NCBI GenBank assembly: GCA_948469375.1
Contig: CAOKLO010000027.1
Coordinates: forward strand, 1-45,688
Source of the DNA: an uncultured bacterium
GTDB taxonomy: Bacteria; Bacillota; Clostridia; Oscillospirales; Oscillospiraceae
Reading direction: 5' to 3'
Length of the DNA: 45,688 nt
Made by a program: the position numbers and the translations under genes. Below the pieces are notes generated by a model, which worked only from the letters and a program-made list of their open reading frames with translations, did not search any database and had not been told where the DNA came from. This document shows positions 1 through 6,053 of the stretch, piece after piece; within the stretch, counting starts at the first letter, position 1; each line of letters begins with the position of its first letter.

Positions 1-112
1 ATACTGTTCCAACGCCCGATTACAAAGCTGCGCCCACGCCGCCCGCCATTCCTCGGCCTTGGTCTGCTCGTTCCAGTCGGTGGCGGGGATGGCCTTGCAC
101 TGCCAGCACGAA
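1..112 (-). pseudogene. MobA/MobL relaxase fragment (internal piece, runs off window)
   Basis: Reading the minus strand from about 112 down to 1 in the frame one base off the integrase gives a peptide containing ATDWNEQTKAEEWRAAWAQL and CNRALEQY. This is the pattern of MobA/MobL relaxases (a D-W-N/D stretch, then E-x-W-R-x-x-W-A-x-x-x-N-R-x-L-E). Relaxases of this family nick a plasmid or integrative element at oriT for mobilization. There is no start codon; the piece is joined directly to the 3' side of a truncated integrase, so it looks like the product of a deletion. The rest would lie left of the window. The family call rests on motif recognition only. Confidence 0.5.
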
Positions 113-925
113 AAACGCCTGGTACTTCGTGGGGGCGCTGTCCAGACTGTCCAGGAAGCGCTGGGCCTCCTCCAGGGTATAGCACTCCTTTTCGCTGTGC
201 TCCATCGGCGGCAGGATGACATTCCGGGCCGGATTGTCCCGGATCATCCCCATCCTGACGGCATAGCCCAGCACAGAGGACACGAACGAATGATAATTGC
301 GGATGGTCTTGGGGGACAGGCTCTCCTTGACCGTTTCCACCGTGAACAGTTTTTTCATATCCTGTTCTAGGGCTTGAGCCAGTTTCTCCGCCGTCTCCAG
401 GCTCACCCGTTCGCCCCGGTAGGCGGCAGACACAGTGGAAGGGCCAACACCCGCTCGCTTTGCCAATTCCTTTTGGGTAATGCTGTGGGGCAACTCCTTT
501 GCCCTGGCTCCGGCCCGCCGGGTGCTGATTCCATCCTCTCCCAGGTTGTTGATAAAACTTTGGATATGCCGGGAGGTCAGCTTGTCAAGGCGGATATGTC
601 CCAGGGCCGTGTAGGTGCGATCCTCGAATTGATGGAGACGGGCTACGGTCCTGATCCGCAGGTTCGGCTCGGCGTACTCCTGGAACCACTGACGGGAAAA
701 GGCTTCAAACTTGATAGCGCCATTGGCACCCTTGCCAGCACACTGTTCCTCAAAGAGCACAGCCTGCCGCTGGAGCTCTTTTTCTATCTGCTTGGGTTTC
801 ATCCCCGGCTCCGGTCTCCATGTCATGGAGTGTACTACCTGATTCCCTGAAACATCGTAACCGCTGGAAACACGAATCAGATAAGAGACACCTGTTTTGC
901 CCTCGCGCTTCTTGATGGTCGCCAT
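20..925 (-). pseudogene. Tyrosine integrase, N-terminal part only, with an HTH inserted in the core-binding domain
   Basis: The N-terminal DNA-binding region and SAM-like core-binding domain are recognisable, including KTIRNYHSFVSSVLGYAVRM and the usual linker before the catalytic domain (YTLEEAQRFLDSL). The homology stops at FFVLAV near position 105, before the first catalytic Arg. The last 25 or so codons read out of frame through a relaxase fragment, so no R, HxxR or Tyr nucleophile is present and the protein cannot recombine DNA. Residues about 145-197 form an XRE/LacI-like helix-turn-helix (ELAKRAGVGPSTVSAAYRGE) placed inside the core-binding domain, an architecture seen in some clostridial integrases. 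The ATG overlaps the hicB stop by one base, so it is the last gene of the RHH-hicA-hicB operon. Confidence 0.7.
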
Positions 926-1131
926 TATGCGTACCTCAGCCGCCCTTTTGGTTCCGGCACCTCCCGGCCCAGCTCCTGGGCGGTTTCAATCCACTCCTGG
1001 GCGATCTGTTCCACGTTGTGCAGCGCCTCCCTTGCGGTGGGGCCGTCTGCCATACACCCGGCCAGCTCCGGCACTTCGGCGATGTAAGCACCGTCCTCCT
1101 CGCTCCAATACAGGATGATTTCATACTTCAT
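925..1131 (-). CDS. hicB: HicB-family antitoxin
   Basis: This 68-residue protein has the compact HicB fold pattern: YEIILYWSEEDGAYIAEVPE, then LAGCMADGPTAREALHNVEQ and a helix ending WIETAQELG. HicB antitoxins bind and block the HicA mRNA interferase. No separate C-terminal DNA-binding domain is visible; regulation may instead depend on the RHH protein encoded at the head of the operon (inference). It overlaps the upstream hicA gene by 11 bases and touches the downstream integrase, so the genes are probably translationally coupled. Family assignment is confident; activity is untested. Confidence 0.85.
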   Translation of the reverse strand: MKYEIILYWSEEDGAYIAEVPELAGCMADGPTAREALHNVEQIAQEWIETAQELGREVPEPKGRLRYA

Positions 1132-1384
1132 GCAAATCCCCTCCTAACTGGTACTTCAAAATGATATTGCGCACCTGCTTCACCTGGTAGGGCTTTGCCT
1201 GATTGCCCACAGGCTGGATGTTAATGATTTCCTCCACACCGTCCTTAGTGTAGATGAAATGGTCACCCTTTATGCGGCACTGGAAGCCCAGACGGTCAAG
1301 GACGGCCCGCAGGTCTGCAAAGAGTATGCTCTTGTCCTTTGTGCCGCTCATGATGGACAAGAGCAGCTTTTCATATTGGCTCAT
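1121..1384 (-). CDS. hicA: HicA-family toxin (mRNA interferase)
   Basis: An 87-residue protein with a dsRBD-like small fold: RAVLDRLGFQCRIKGDHFIY carries the conserved Gly-x-His of HicA, whose His is the catalytic residue in known family members, followed by a strand ending in a VEEIINIQP segment and a terminal helix VKQVRNIILKYQL. It is longer at the N-terminus than minimal HicA toxins (about 60 residues). It lies directly before hicB and overlaps it, the usual toxin-first HicAB order. Its start overlaps the stop of the RHH gene by four bases. Confidence 0.8.
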   Translation of the reverse strand: MSQYEKLLLSIMSGTKDKSILFADLRAVLDRLGFQCRIKGDHFIYTKDGVEEIINIQPVGNQAKPYQVKQVRNIILKYQLGGDLHEV

Positions 1385-1677
1385 TGCTCATCTCCCGTCT
1401 TTCCATCATTCTGAGCCGTTTCCTGGGCCTTCTCCCGCTCGGAAGGCAAGGATACCACCCCTTGCCCTTTCGTTGATTCCGGGGCATCCTGTGGGCCTTT
1501 ACGGCGGTCCTGGGATATCTGGTTGTCTATAGCGCGGTTGATGAAGCCGTTGACGCTCTCGCCCTGGGCTTCGGCGTGGGCCTTGATTTCGTCTTTACGG
1601 CCCTTTGGCATGGTCAGGTTTACCCGGTCGACATTCTCTTTTTGCCACGTGTTTTTATACTGCGTTTTTCCTGCCAT
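1381..1677 (-). CDS. Ribbon-helix-helix (Arc/CopG-like) regulator
   Basis: The 98-residue protein begins with a short basic stretch, then a beta strand (VDRVNLTMPKG) and two helices (KDEIKAHAEAQ, SVNGFINRAIDNQ), the classic RHH DNA-binding layout, followed by a disordered polar tail. The ATG at 1677 is chosen over the one at 1683 because GGAGG sits seven bases before it. As first gene of the RHH-hicA-hicB-integrase operon it is the best candidate to bind the palindromes just upstream (1759-1836), and possibly the related half-site at 3588-3597. It could alternatively act in mobilization, like MobC-type RHH proteins. Confidence 0.75.
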   Translation of the reverse strand: MAGKTQYKNTWQKENVDRVNLTMPKGRKDEIKAHAEAQGESVNGFINRAIDNQISQDRRKGPQDAPESTKGQGVVSLPSEREKAQETAQNDGKTGDEQ

Positions 1678-1688
1678 CGTCATACCTC

Positions 1689-1710
1689 CCTTTTAGTTGG
1701 GAGCCTCCAA
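1689..1710 (-). other. Hairpin in the leader of the RHH operon
   Basis: GAGCCTCC and GGAGGCTC form a perfect 8-bp stem with a 6-base loop between the promoter and the ribosome binding site of the RHH gene. No T-run follows on the minus strand, so it is not a clear terminator. It may stabilise the leader or modulate translation. Confidence 0.5.
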
Positions 1711-1740
1711 TTTTGGAGGCTCCTCTTCCAGTATGGTTAT

Positions 1741-1769
1741 ATTATACACCACTTGTCAATCGTGCGCAA
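1741..1769 (-). promoter_or_regulatory. Sigma-70 promoter of the RHH-hicAB operon
   Basis: On the minus strand TTGCGC (1769-1764), a 17-base spacer and a perfect TATAAT (1746-1741) precede the RHH gene. The -35 lies inside the first operator palindrome, so a bound repressor would block RNA polymerase. The promoter of the HTH gene at 3500 has the same layout (TTGCGC, 17 bases, TATAGT). Confidence 0.7.
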
Positions 1770-1836
1770 GATGCAATATCGACAAAATATCGTGCGCAAG
1801 ATTATGCGGTTTGCCAATTGATATCGTGCGCACGAT
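1759..1836. promoter_or_regulatory. Three palindromic operators
   Basis: ATCGTGCGCAAGAT occurs at 1759-1772 and 1789-1802, and the perfect palindrome ATCGTGCGCACGAT at 1823-1836, with centres about 30 and 34 bp apart (roughly three helical turns). The first overlaps the -35 of the RHH promoter. The core TGCGCAAGAT recurs at 3588-3597 over the -35 of another promoter. This is typical of cooperative binding by an RHH or HTH autorepressor. Confidence 0.7.
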
Positions 1837-2861
1837 GTGATATCATAATTATGTCAGGAGGGAACGGCCAACTGGAGAAGGCCCGCAAGGGTAAAGGTTC
1901 AAAAGGTTCAAAAGTACCATTTGTCTCCGCTGATACACGCTCTGGCTTGCTATGTATCTGGGAATCATACCCCTCCCTGGTGGTGCTGATAGCATTTTGA
2001 ATGGTCAGGGCCCCATAGGTGCTGCCGCTCTGGGGCCTGTCCCACTTCTCCCGCATAAGGCCGGATTGACGGAACAGGCTGTCCATCCGAGCGGCATCCT
2101 TGTTTGTCCAGAACGCCAGCATATTGCAAAACGCTATGTCCGCCTCCGAGCGGGACTTGTAGCCAGTGGTGTCCCCCGCCCACAGCGCGGTGAAGGCCAC
2201 GCCGTTCTTGGAGCGTTTGGCCCGCTCGATCAGCGCCAGATCATCCAATTCTACAGGGGCTATAGGTGTCTGTGTTTGAGGTGTGGGGGTCTGTGCTCTG
2301 GGCCGCACCATGTACTTTTCCAGCACCGCCGCAAGCTGTTCCCCGCGTTCCTCCAGGGGATAACCGGGGTTGATGGCATCCCCGGTGACGGTGACATATT
2401 TGTGTTGCTCCAGCTATGTAGACCTCCAGGCCCAGCCGCTGGTTGTTGATGTAGTATCGGGCTTTATCATACTGGAAGCCGTCCGACACAGTGAACAGAA
2501 TGCGCAGGCCCTTCCCGCTGGGGGAGCGTTCCGTATATCCGTGAATAGTCCCCGCAATATCGCGGGCCAGCTCCGATGGCCTCCCATTATCGTCCAGACA
2601 ATGGTCAATGTCGATAGCTCCCAGGCTACCGAATATGCCCGCACCGATACCGTCATACTGCCCCCGTTCCGCTGCCTCCAGGGTTGCGGACAGCGGCGCG
2701 AAGGTGCCGGGGTTGGTGCTTTGCGCCCCGCCGCCGGTACGCGGGTTGTAGGGGACTTTTGTGGACTTGTCCGTCCCTGGCCGGGTTTCATACCGCCAGC
2801 AGCAGAAAAGGCCGCTTTCTCGCAGTTCGGCGGGCAGATTGTTTGCTTGCACCTTATTCAA
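1802..2861 (-). pseudogene. Mobile-element primase/replication protein, frameshifted and truncated
   Basis: From a TTG at 2861 (preceded by a run of G's) the reading frame encodes an AEP-like primase N-terminal region: SGLFCCWRYE, KVPYNPRTG, GIGAGIFGSLGAIDIDHCLD and SPSGKGLRILF, the last two holding the acidic and Ser/Lys motifs of primases in clostridial plasmids and integrative elements. At about 2400-2408 the frame breaks: GLEVYIAGAT continues as KYVTVTGDAINPGYPLEERG in the next frame, which runs to the stop at 1802. Homology ends near 1865 before the expected helicase part (DUF3987-like), so the gene is also truncated at its 3' end. Its start overlaps the stop of the upstream gene. Confidence 0.7.
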
Positions 2862-3276
2862 TCTTACGTCCCCCCTGCTCGATTGTCGCTGTCGCGATTG
2901 CATCGGCCGCTTTAATGATTTGGGCGGCGCGGTGCCGAAGCCGTTTGGCGCATAAGTCCCGCTCGTTAGTGCTCTTGGGCAGATAGTAATCGCTCTGGCT
3001 GTCCTCGCAAATGGGCGTACCTGATAGCCGTTCCGCACGGATCATCAGCCGGACTTTTCGCTCGTCCAGGTGGAGCAGATTCTTTAAGTGCTTCAAGGGC
3101 ACCGCGTTCTGCTGGCCGGGAAGGAGAAAGGAGGCAACCTTCACCGCTTGCCCTGACGGGGGCGTTGTGGTAAACTGTTGGTGGAGATGTGGTCCGCTTT
3201 GGAAGGTCGGCCCCGTTTCCACCTGGCCGTCCTGGTGTTGCAGCACCGGGGCGGCTTTCTTTTCGTTCTTTGTCAT
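2854..3276 (-). CDS. Small HTH-type mobile-element protein
   Basis: A 140-residue protein. The first 50 or so residues are polar and probably disordered. The middle (VPLKHLKNLLHLDERKVRLM) looks like a winged-helix or HTH segment followed by a short beta hairpin. The C-terminal half is helical and basic (RLRHRAAQIIKAADAIATAT). The ATG at 3276 overlaps the previous stop in an ATGA, and the stop overlaps the primase start, so the three genes form one coupled operon. A role in element replication or its control is an inference from position. Confidence 0.6.
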   Translation of the reverse strand: MTKNEKKAAPVLQHQDGQVETGPTFQSGPHLHQQFTTTPPSGQAVKVASFLLPGQQNAVPLKHLKNLLHLDERKVRLMIRAERLSGTPICEDSQSDYYLPKSTNERDLCAKRLRHRAAQIIKAADAIATATIEQGGRKIE

Positions 3277-3500
3277 CGGCAAGCCCTCACATTCACGGGT
3301 CTCACCTTGCCCTGGGCGTTGGTAGGGGTGAACAGGTACTGCTCCAAAGTGTCAACGTCCACCAAATACTTGTTCCCTGCCATGACGCAGGGCAGTTCTC
3401 CAGCGATGATCTTCCGCCGGACGGCTGTGGGTGTCAGGGCGCACCCTGGGTCCTGCTGGCGTAGAAGTTCCACTGATTGCTTAATGGTTCGTAATTTCAT
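3273..3500 (-). CDS. Excisionase-like helix-turn-helix protein
   Basis: This 75-residue protein has a MerR/Xis-type winged helix: TPTAVRRKIIAGELPCVMAG then NKYLVDVDTLEQYL, where the helix pair is followed by a beta strand contacting the DNA backbone. Such proteins act as recombination directionality factors or as small regulators in clostridial integrative elements. It is first in the operon with the HTH-type protein and the primase and has its own promoter about 70 bases upstream. Xis versus plain regulator cannot be decided from sequence alone. Confidence 0.65.
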   Translation of the reverse strand: MKLRTIKQSVELLRQQDPGCALTPTAVRRKIIAGELPCVMAGNKYLVDVDTLEQYLFTPTNAQGKVRPVNVRACR

Positions 3501-3565
3501 GGTTTGTCACATCCTTTCGCTAATTGAGACGATAAGCGGACGAGCGCCTTATCTCCCCGTCTCTT

Positions 3566-3597
3566 ACTATACCATATCGGCTCTTAATGCGCAAGAT
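3566..3597 (-). promoter_or_regulatory. Promoter of the HTH/primase operon with an operator over the -35
   Basis: Minus strand TTGCGC (3594-3589), 17-base spacer, TATAGT (3571-3566). TGCGCAAGAT at 3588-3597 covers the -35 and matches the right half of the operators at 1759-1836, which suggests one regulator controls both operons. Confidence 0.6.
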
Positions 3598-3853
3598 GAT
3601 TTTGAACTTTTTCGATTGATAAGCGGTGAACTTCATAACTTATTTGCGAAATCGGAAATTTTTTACCGGCATTGGAAGAATTTTTCCCGGCAATGGGTAG
3701 TTTTCTGCCGGTTCTGGAAATGGAACTTTTACAACTTCACTGCATCATAGGGTAAACACAAAAAAGAATAGACCGCCCCACGTCACACGTGAAGCGGTCT
3801 ACAGCTACCATAAAGGACAAACAAAGGACAAATCAGCCCCCGGACGAAAATAC
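3598..3853. other. AT-rich intergenic stretch left of the prophage
   Basis: No convincing gene. The stretch has repeated motifs with TTTTACCGGCATTGG, TTTTTCCCGGCAATGG and TTTTCTGCCGG (about 3659-3711), each a T-run followed by a CCGG-type core. They might be protein-binding iterons of the old integrative element. CACGTCACACGTG near 3779 is a short imperfect palindrome. Confidence 0.3.
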
Positions 3854-3895
3854 AAAACCCCGAAACCCTTGCAAATACAGGGGTTTCGGGGTTTT
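3854..3895 (-). terminator. Intrinsic terminator, probably the original tRNA-Leu terminator
   Basis: AAAACCCCGAAACCC (3854-3868) and GGGTTTCGGGGTTTT (3881-3895) form a perfect 15-bp stem with T-rich sequence after it on the minus strand. It lies directly downstream of the tRNA 3'-end fragment left at the prophage border, so it is likely the host terminator of tRNA-Leu(GAG) before integration. Confidence 0.75.
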
Positions 3896-3899
3896 GGCG

Positions 3900-3928
3900 T
3901 TGGTGCGGATGACGGGACTCGAACCCGT
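3900..3928 (-). repeat. Prophage attachment repeat (att), tRNA-Leu 3'-end remnant
   Basis: These 29 bases, from TTGGTGCGG to AACCCGT, are identical to 44573-44601 and hold the 3' part of tRNA-Leu(GAG): T-arm, acceptor 3' strand and CCA, in the same orientation. No matching 5' half (GCGGATG) exists beside this copy, so it is a remnant, not a tRNA gene. It lies 41 bases from the 3' end of the integrase gene. Confidence 0.85.
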
Positions 3929-3969
3929 GCGGAAACCTGCTATTTCCGTTGAAAATCAATGCCTTGCCA

Positions 3970-5058
3970 TTACTCATGTGTAATTTTGTGTGCAGAATCA
4001 ATTTTCTTGTCCGCAATTGATTGAAAGAACGAGTCGACTTTGTTTCCAGCCATGTCCTTGTCGCTCTGAAACACATGCTGATAAATCTGTTTCATGGTAA
4101 TATCTGTTGACCACCCGCCCCGGGCCATTGCCACCTTGTCCACAATACCCAGGGAGAGCATAACCGAGGCGTTTGTATGGCGCAGGCCGTGGACCCCGAC
4201 AAAGGGAACTCCTTTTCGCTGGCAGATGTCCCTCATGGTGTCATAGATCGTGTTGGGGTGCATGAGGAATACTCGGCCCTCTCTGTGCTCCGGCGTGTAT
4301 GCCTCCAGCTTTTGCAGAATATACCCAGGACAGTCCAGCGTCCGGCGGGAAGCCTCCGTTTTCATTTCATCGCGCAGGACATACCCTCCGTCCTCGCTAC
4401 GGACATAGGTGCGCCGCACCAGGATTTTTGAGCTCTCAAAATCTACGCTGTCCCAGCATAGCCCCATAATTTCCGACCGGCGCATTCCAAGCCACACCGC
4501 CAGCAGGATGGGGATTTCAACCGCGCTGCCCTGTATGGCTTCGAACAGGTCCATCATGCCCTGCTCATCCAGATAGGCATGCTCCGCTCGTTTCCGCTGC
4601 GGAAGTCTTACCCGTTTGGCGCTGATGTCCTTATACTCGGAAATCACAGCAACCGTCAGGCCCAGGGCGTTCTTGATTGTTTTGGCCGACACGGTCGCCG
4701 CTTCCGCATTCACCGCAGCCTGTAGGTCTGCGACCTCAATGTCTAGGATCTTCTTTCCCATAAGCCCCCGGAATCGGTTGCGCTGTATCTCCCGGTAGCC
4801 GCTGATGGTGGAAGGCGAGAGCACATTCCCCCGGCTTTCTATATACCGATCAATCGCAGACGTGAGGGAGAGTGCCCCCTTGCGCACTTCCTTCAGAGCG
4901 GCGCTCTCTTCTATCAACCCATTTTTCAGCGCCACCGCTTTGGCCTGGGCCTCGCCGGGCGTCTCGGCCACCACGCTGACCCGTTTCCCGTCCACCATGA
5001 CCTGACACCGCCATGTCCCGCTGGGGAGCTTCTGCGGTGTCGGGAGCTTCTTTTTCAT
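3970..5058 (-). CDS. int: Phage tyrosine integrase
   Basis: A 362-residue tyrosine recombinase that inserts the phage into, and with a directionality factor removes it from, the tRNA-Leu site. It has an N-terminal arm-binding domain (about 1-60), a SAM-like core-binding domain (65-150) and a catalytic domain (160-340). Catalytic residues are visible: R193 in GMRRSE, a likely K233, H290-x-x-R293 in HGLRHTNAS, W316 in place of the second His, and Y326 in QIYQHVF. GAGGAGGG lies eight bases before the ATG. It ends 41 bases from the attachment repeat, the usual place for the phage integrase, so it is the better candidate of the two recombinases here for integration. Confidence 0.93.
   Translation of the reverse strand: MKKKLPTPQKLPSGTWRCQVMVDGKRVSVVAETPGEAQAKAVALKNGLIEESAALKEVRKGALSLTSAIDRYIESRGNVLSPSTISGYREIQRNRFRGLMGKKILDIEVADLQAAVNAEAATVSAKTIKNALGLTVAVISEYKDISAKRVRLPQRKRAEHAYLDEQGMMDLFEAIQGSAVEIPILLAVWLGMRRSEIMGLCWDSVDFESSKILVRRTYVRSEDGGYVLRDEMKTEASRRTLDCPGYILQKLEAYTPEHREGRVFLMHPNTIYDTMRDICQRKGVPFVGVHGLRHTNASVMLSLGIVDKVAMARGGWSTDITMKQIYQHVFQSDKDMAGNKVDSFFQSIADKKIDSAHKITHE
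3988..3994 (+). promoter_or_regulatory. Possible integrase arm-type site
   Basis: GTGTGCA occurs here, 60 bases inside the left attachment repeat and within the 3' end of int, and twice inside the right end (44430-44436, 44442-44448). Short repeats flanking the core on both phage arms fit arm-binding sites of a tyrosine integrase. Confidence 0.35.
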
Positions 5059-5097
5059 CCGTCATTCCCTCCTCGCTTTTCAGGCGGGGGATTTTTG

Positions 5098-5126
5098 TTG
5101 CTTTTTGTAGATGGCTGTGCTATGCT
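5098..5126 (+). promoter_or_regulatory. Promoter of the type I toxin
   Basis: TTGCTT (5098-5103), 17-base spacer, TATGCT (5121-5126) on the plus strand, about 110 bases before the toxin ATG. The long leader it implies is normal for type I toxin mRNAs. Confidence 0.55.
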
Positions 5127-5188
5127 GGGAGCAGGAAAGCACAGCTTTCAGCGCTGCCCGTATTCGGTAGGCGGTGAAGCCCTCGTAA

Positions 5189-5229
5189 CAGGGGGCGCTT
5201 CTTGCCCCCTGATTCCAGGAGAGGGGGGC
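5189..5229 (+). promoter_or_regulatory. Leader hairpin able to mask the toxin ribosome binding site
   Basis: CAGGGGGC (5189-5196) pairs with GCCCCCTG (5204-5211). The same GCCCCCT could instead pair with the ribosome binding site GAGGGGGGC (5221-5229). The two pairings exclude each other, so the leader may switch between a closed and an open toxin mRNA. Confidence 0.45.
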
Positions 5230-5235
5230 TGCGAT

Positions 5236-5319
5236 ATGACGACTTCGGAAGTTCTTGAACTTTGTCTGGTCATTATCGGCATTTGCGGCCTGTTCCTACA
5301 GGTATACAAAAAGAAGTAA
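5236..5319 (+). CDS. Holin-like small membrane toxin of a type I toxin-antitoxin system
   Basis: A 27-residue peptide: polar MTTSEVLE, one hydrophobic membrane span (LCLVIIGICGLFLQV) and a basic KKK end. This is the pattern of the Firmicutes holin-like toxin family (Hol_Tox/TxpA-like), which damages the membrane when freed from its antisense RNA. The ATG at 5236 is preceded by AGGAGAGGGGGG; an upstream in-frame start (5095) would add non-conserved residues and precede the promoter. The stop codon lies inside the stem of the shared terminator, and a convergent RNA promoter lies 90-120 bases downstream, the usual type I layout. In a prophage it may stabilise the lysogen. Confidence 0.75.
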   Translation: MTTSEVLELCLVIIGICGLFLQVYKKK

Positions 5320-5402
5320 CCGCCCCTGGTTCCCCAACCCGGCGGTTACTTCTTGTAACATAGCTTAGGGGGCCTCACCGTCTACCGGCAGCGCCCTTTC
5401 TA
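5307..5402 (-). ncRNA. Antisense RNA antitoxin (predicted)
   Basis: A near-consensus promoter (5437-5409) directs transcription toward the toxin gene. The RNA would be about 95 nt, end at the terminator at 5311-5355 and be complementary to the 3' end of the toxin mRNA, including its last codons. This matches known type I antitoxins such as RatA paired with TxpA, by arrangement rather than sequence. Confidence 0.6.
5311..5355. terminator. Bidirectional terminator shared by toxin mRNA and antisense RNA
   Basis: AAGAAGTAACCGCC and GGCGGTTACTTCTT form a 14-bp stem overlapping the toxin stop codon. On the minus strand the stem runs into CTTTTTG, giving a good terminator for the antisense RNA. The toxin and antitoxin RNAs would overlap here over the whole stem. 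Confidence 0.7.
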
Positions 5403-5408
5403 TTTTTC

Positions 5409-5437
5409 AGTATAACCGCTTGATGTGGAGTTGTCAA
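5409..5437 (-). promoter_or_regulatory. Strong promoter of the antisense RNA
   Basis: Minus strand TTGACA (5437-5432), 17-base spacer, TATACT (5414-5409). No coding sequence lies downstream on this strand until the integrase. Confidence 0.75.
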
Positions 5438-5504
5438 GTCCCGCCGTAGAGATGGGGCTCTTCTTTAGTGTTTGTGGAGAACTCCTTTCTGACATACAGA
5501 GAAG

Positions 5505-6053
5505 CTAAATATTCCTGTTGTTTCCATAAAATATCCGGCCAGAACTCAAGATTTTACGATATCCACAACCGAGTGCAAACGCTTTATCTGGATGCACACA
5601 GGTTTTTGCATCACTGCATTCTAAATATCGTGAGCAACAATCCCACTCTTTGGGGTATCTGTTCACAGTCTCACTTACTACGTTGACAAGAAAGGGAGTA
5701 TAGCTTTCAAAAGGGTATTCGTCAGTAATGAGAACTCGGTAATATTTTTCATTCTTTGTGGGTTTCTTACATGGGGCATCTGTTGGGATTAAGTCAGCAA
5801 GGGACGTCGGAATAGATATATAGTGCTGTTTTCCTCGAATCCTAATGCGGAATGCGGTCAGGTTTCCAAACTTGACAACGGTATATCCACCAGCCGAAAA
5901 TTTTGTGGGTTTAGTAGCAGTGATAGACAATAAACTGCTGTCCCCACCCATTGATTTGACAGCGGCCCGCAAACCGGATTCGATAGTAGAAAGGAATTCC
6001 TTTTCATGATGTTCAGGGGATTCAAAGCCTGTAAGCGTTATTTGACTATCCAC
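5505..6053 (-). CDS. Cysteine-rich protein paired with a DEDDh exonuclease
   Basis: A 182-residue protein of unknown function. The GTG at 6053 is chosen because GGGGGAGG lies nine bases upstream and it overlaps the exonuclease stop by eight bases, implying coupled translation. The N-terminal two thirds look like a mixed alpha/beta domain. The C-terminal 45 residues carry a cysteine cluster, CC-x5-C-x5-C-x10-C (residues about 139, 140, 146, 152, 163), with VHPD and ALGCGYR between, suggesting a metal or Fe-S site. The pair is distinctly more AT-rich than the rest of the prophage, a sign of separate acquisition. It stands between integrase and repressor, where lysogenic-conversion and defence genes often sit; a defence role is only a hypothesis. 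Confidence 0.65.
   Translation of the reverse strand: MDSQITLTGFESPEHHEKEFLSTIESGLRAAVKSMGGDSSLLSITATKPTKFSAGGYTVVKFGNLTAFRIRIRGKQHYISIPTSLADLIPTDAPCKKPTKNEKYYRVLITDEYPFESYTPFLVNVVSETVNRYPKEWDCCSRYLECSDAKTCVHPDKAFALGCGYRKILSSGRIFYGNNRNI

Noticed and set aside
3901-3990. Possible complete tRNA at the left border
   Set aside because: The 3' half is perfect and a variable-arm-like hairpin (GGAAA/TTTCC) follows, but there is no acceptor 5' strand GCGGATG and no D-arm. It is an attachment remnant.
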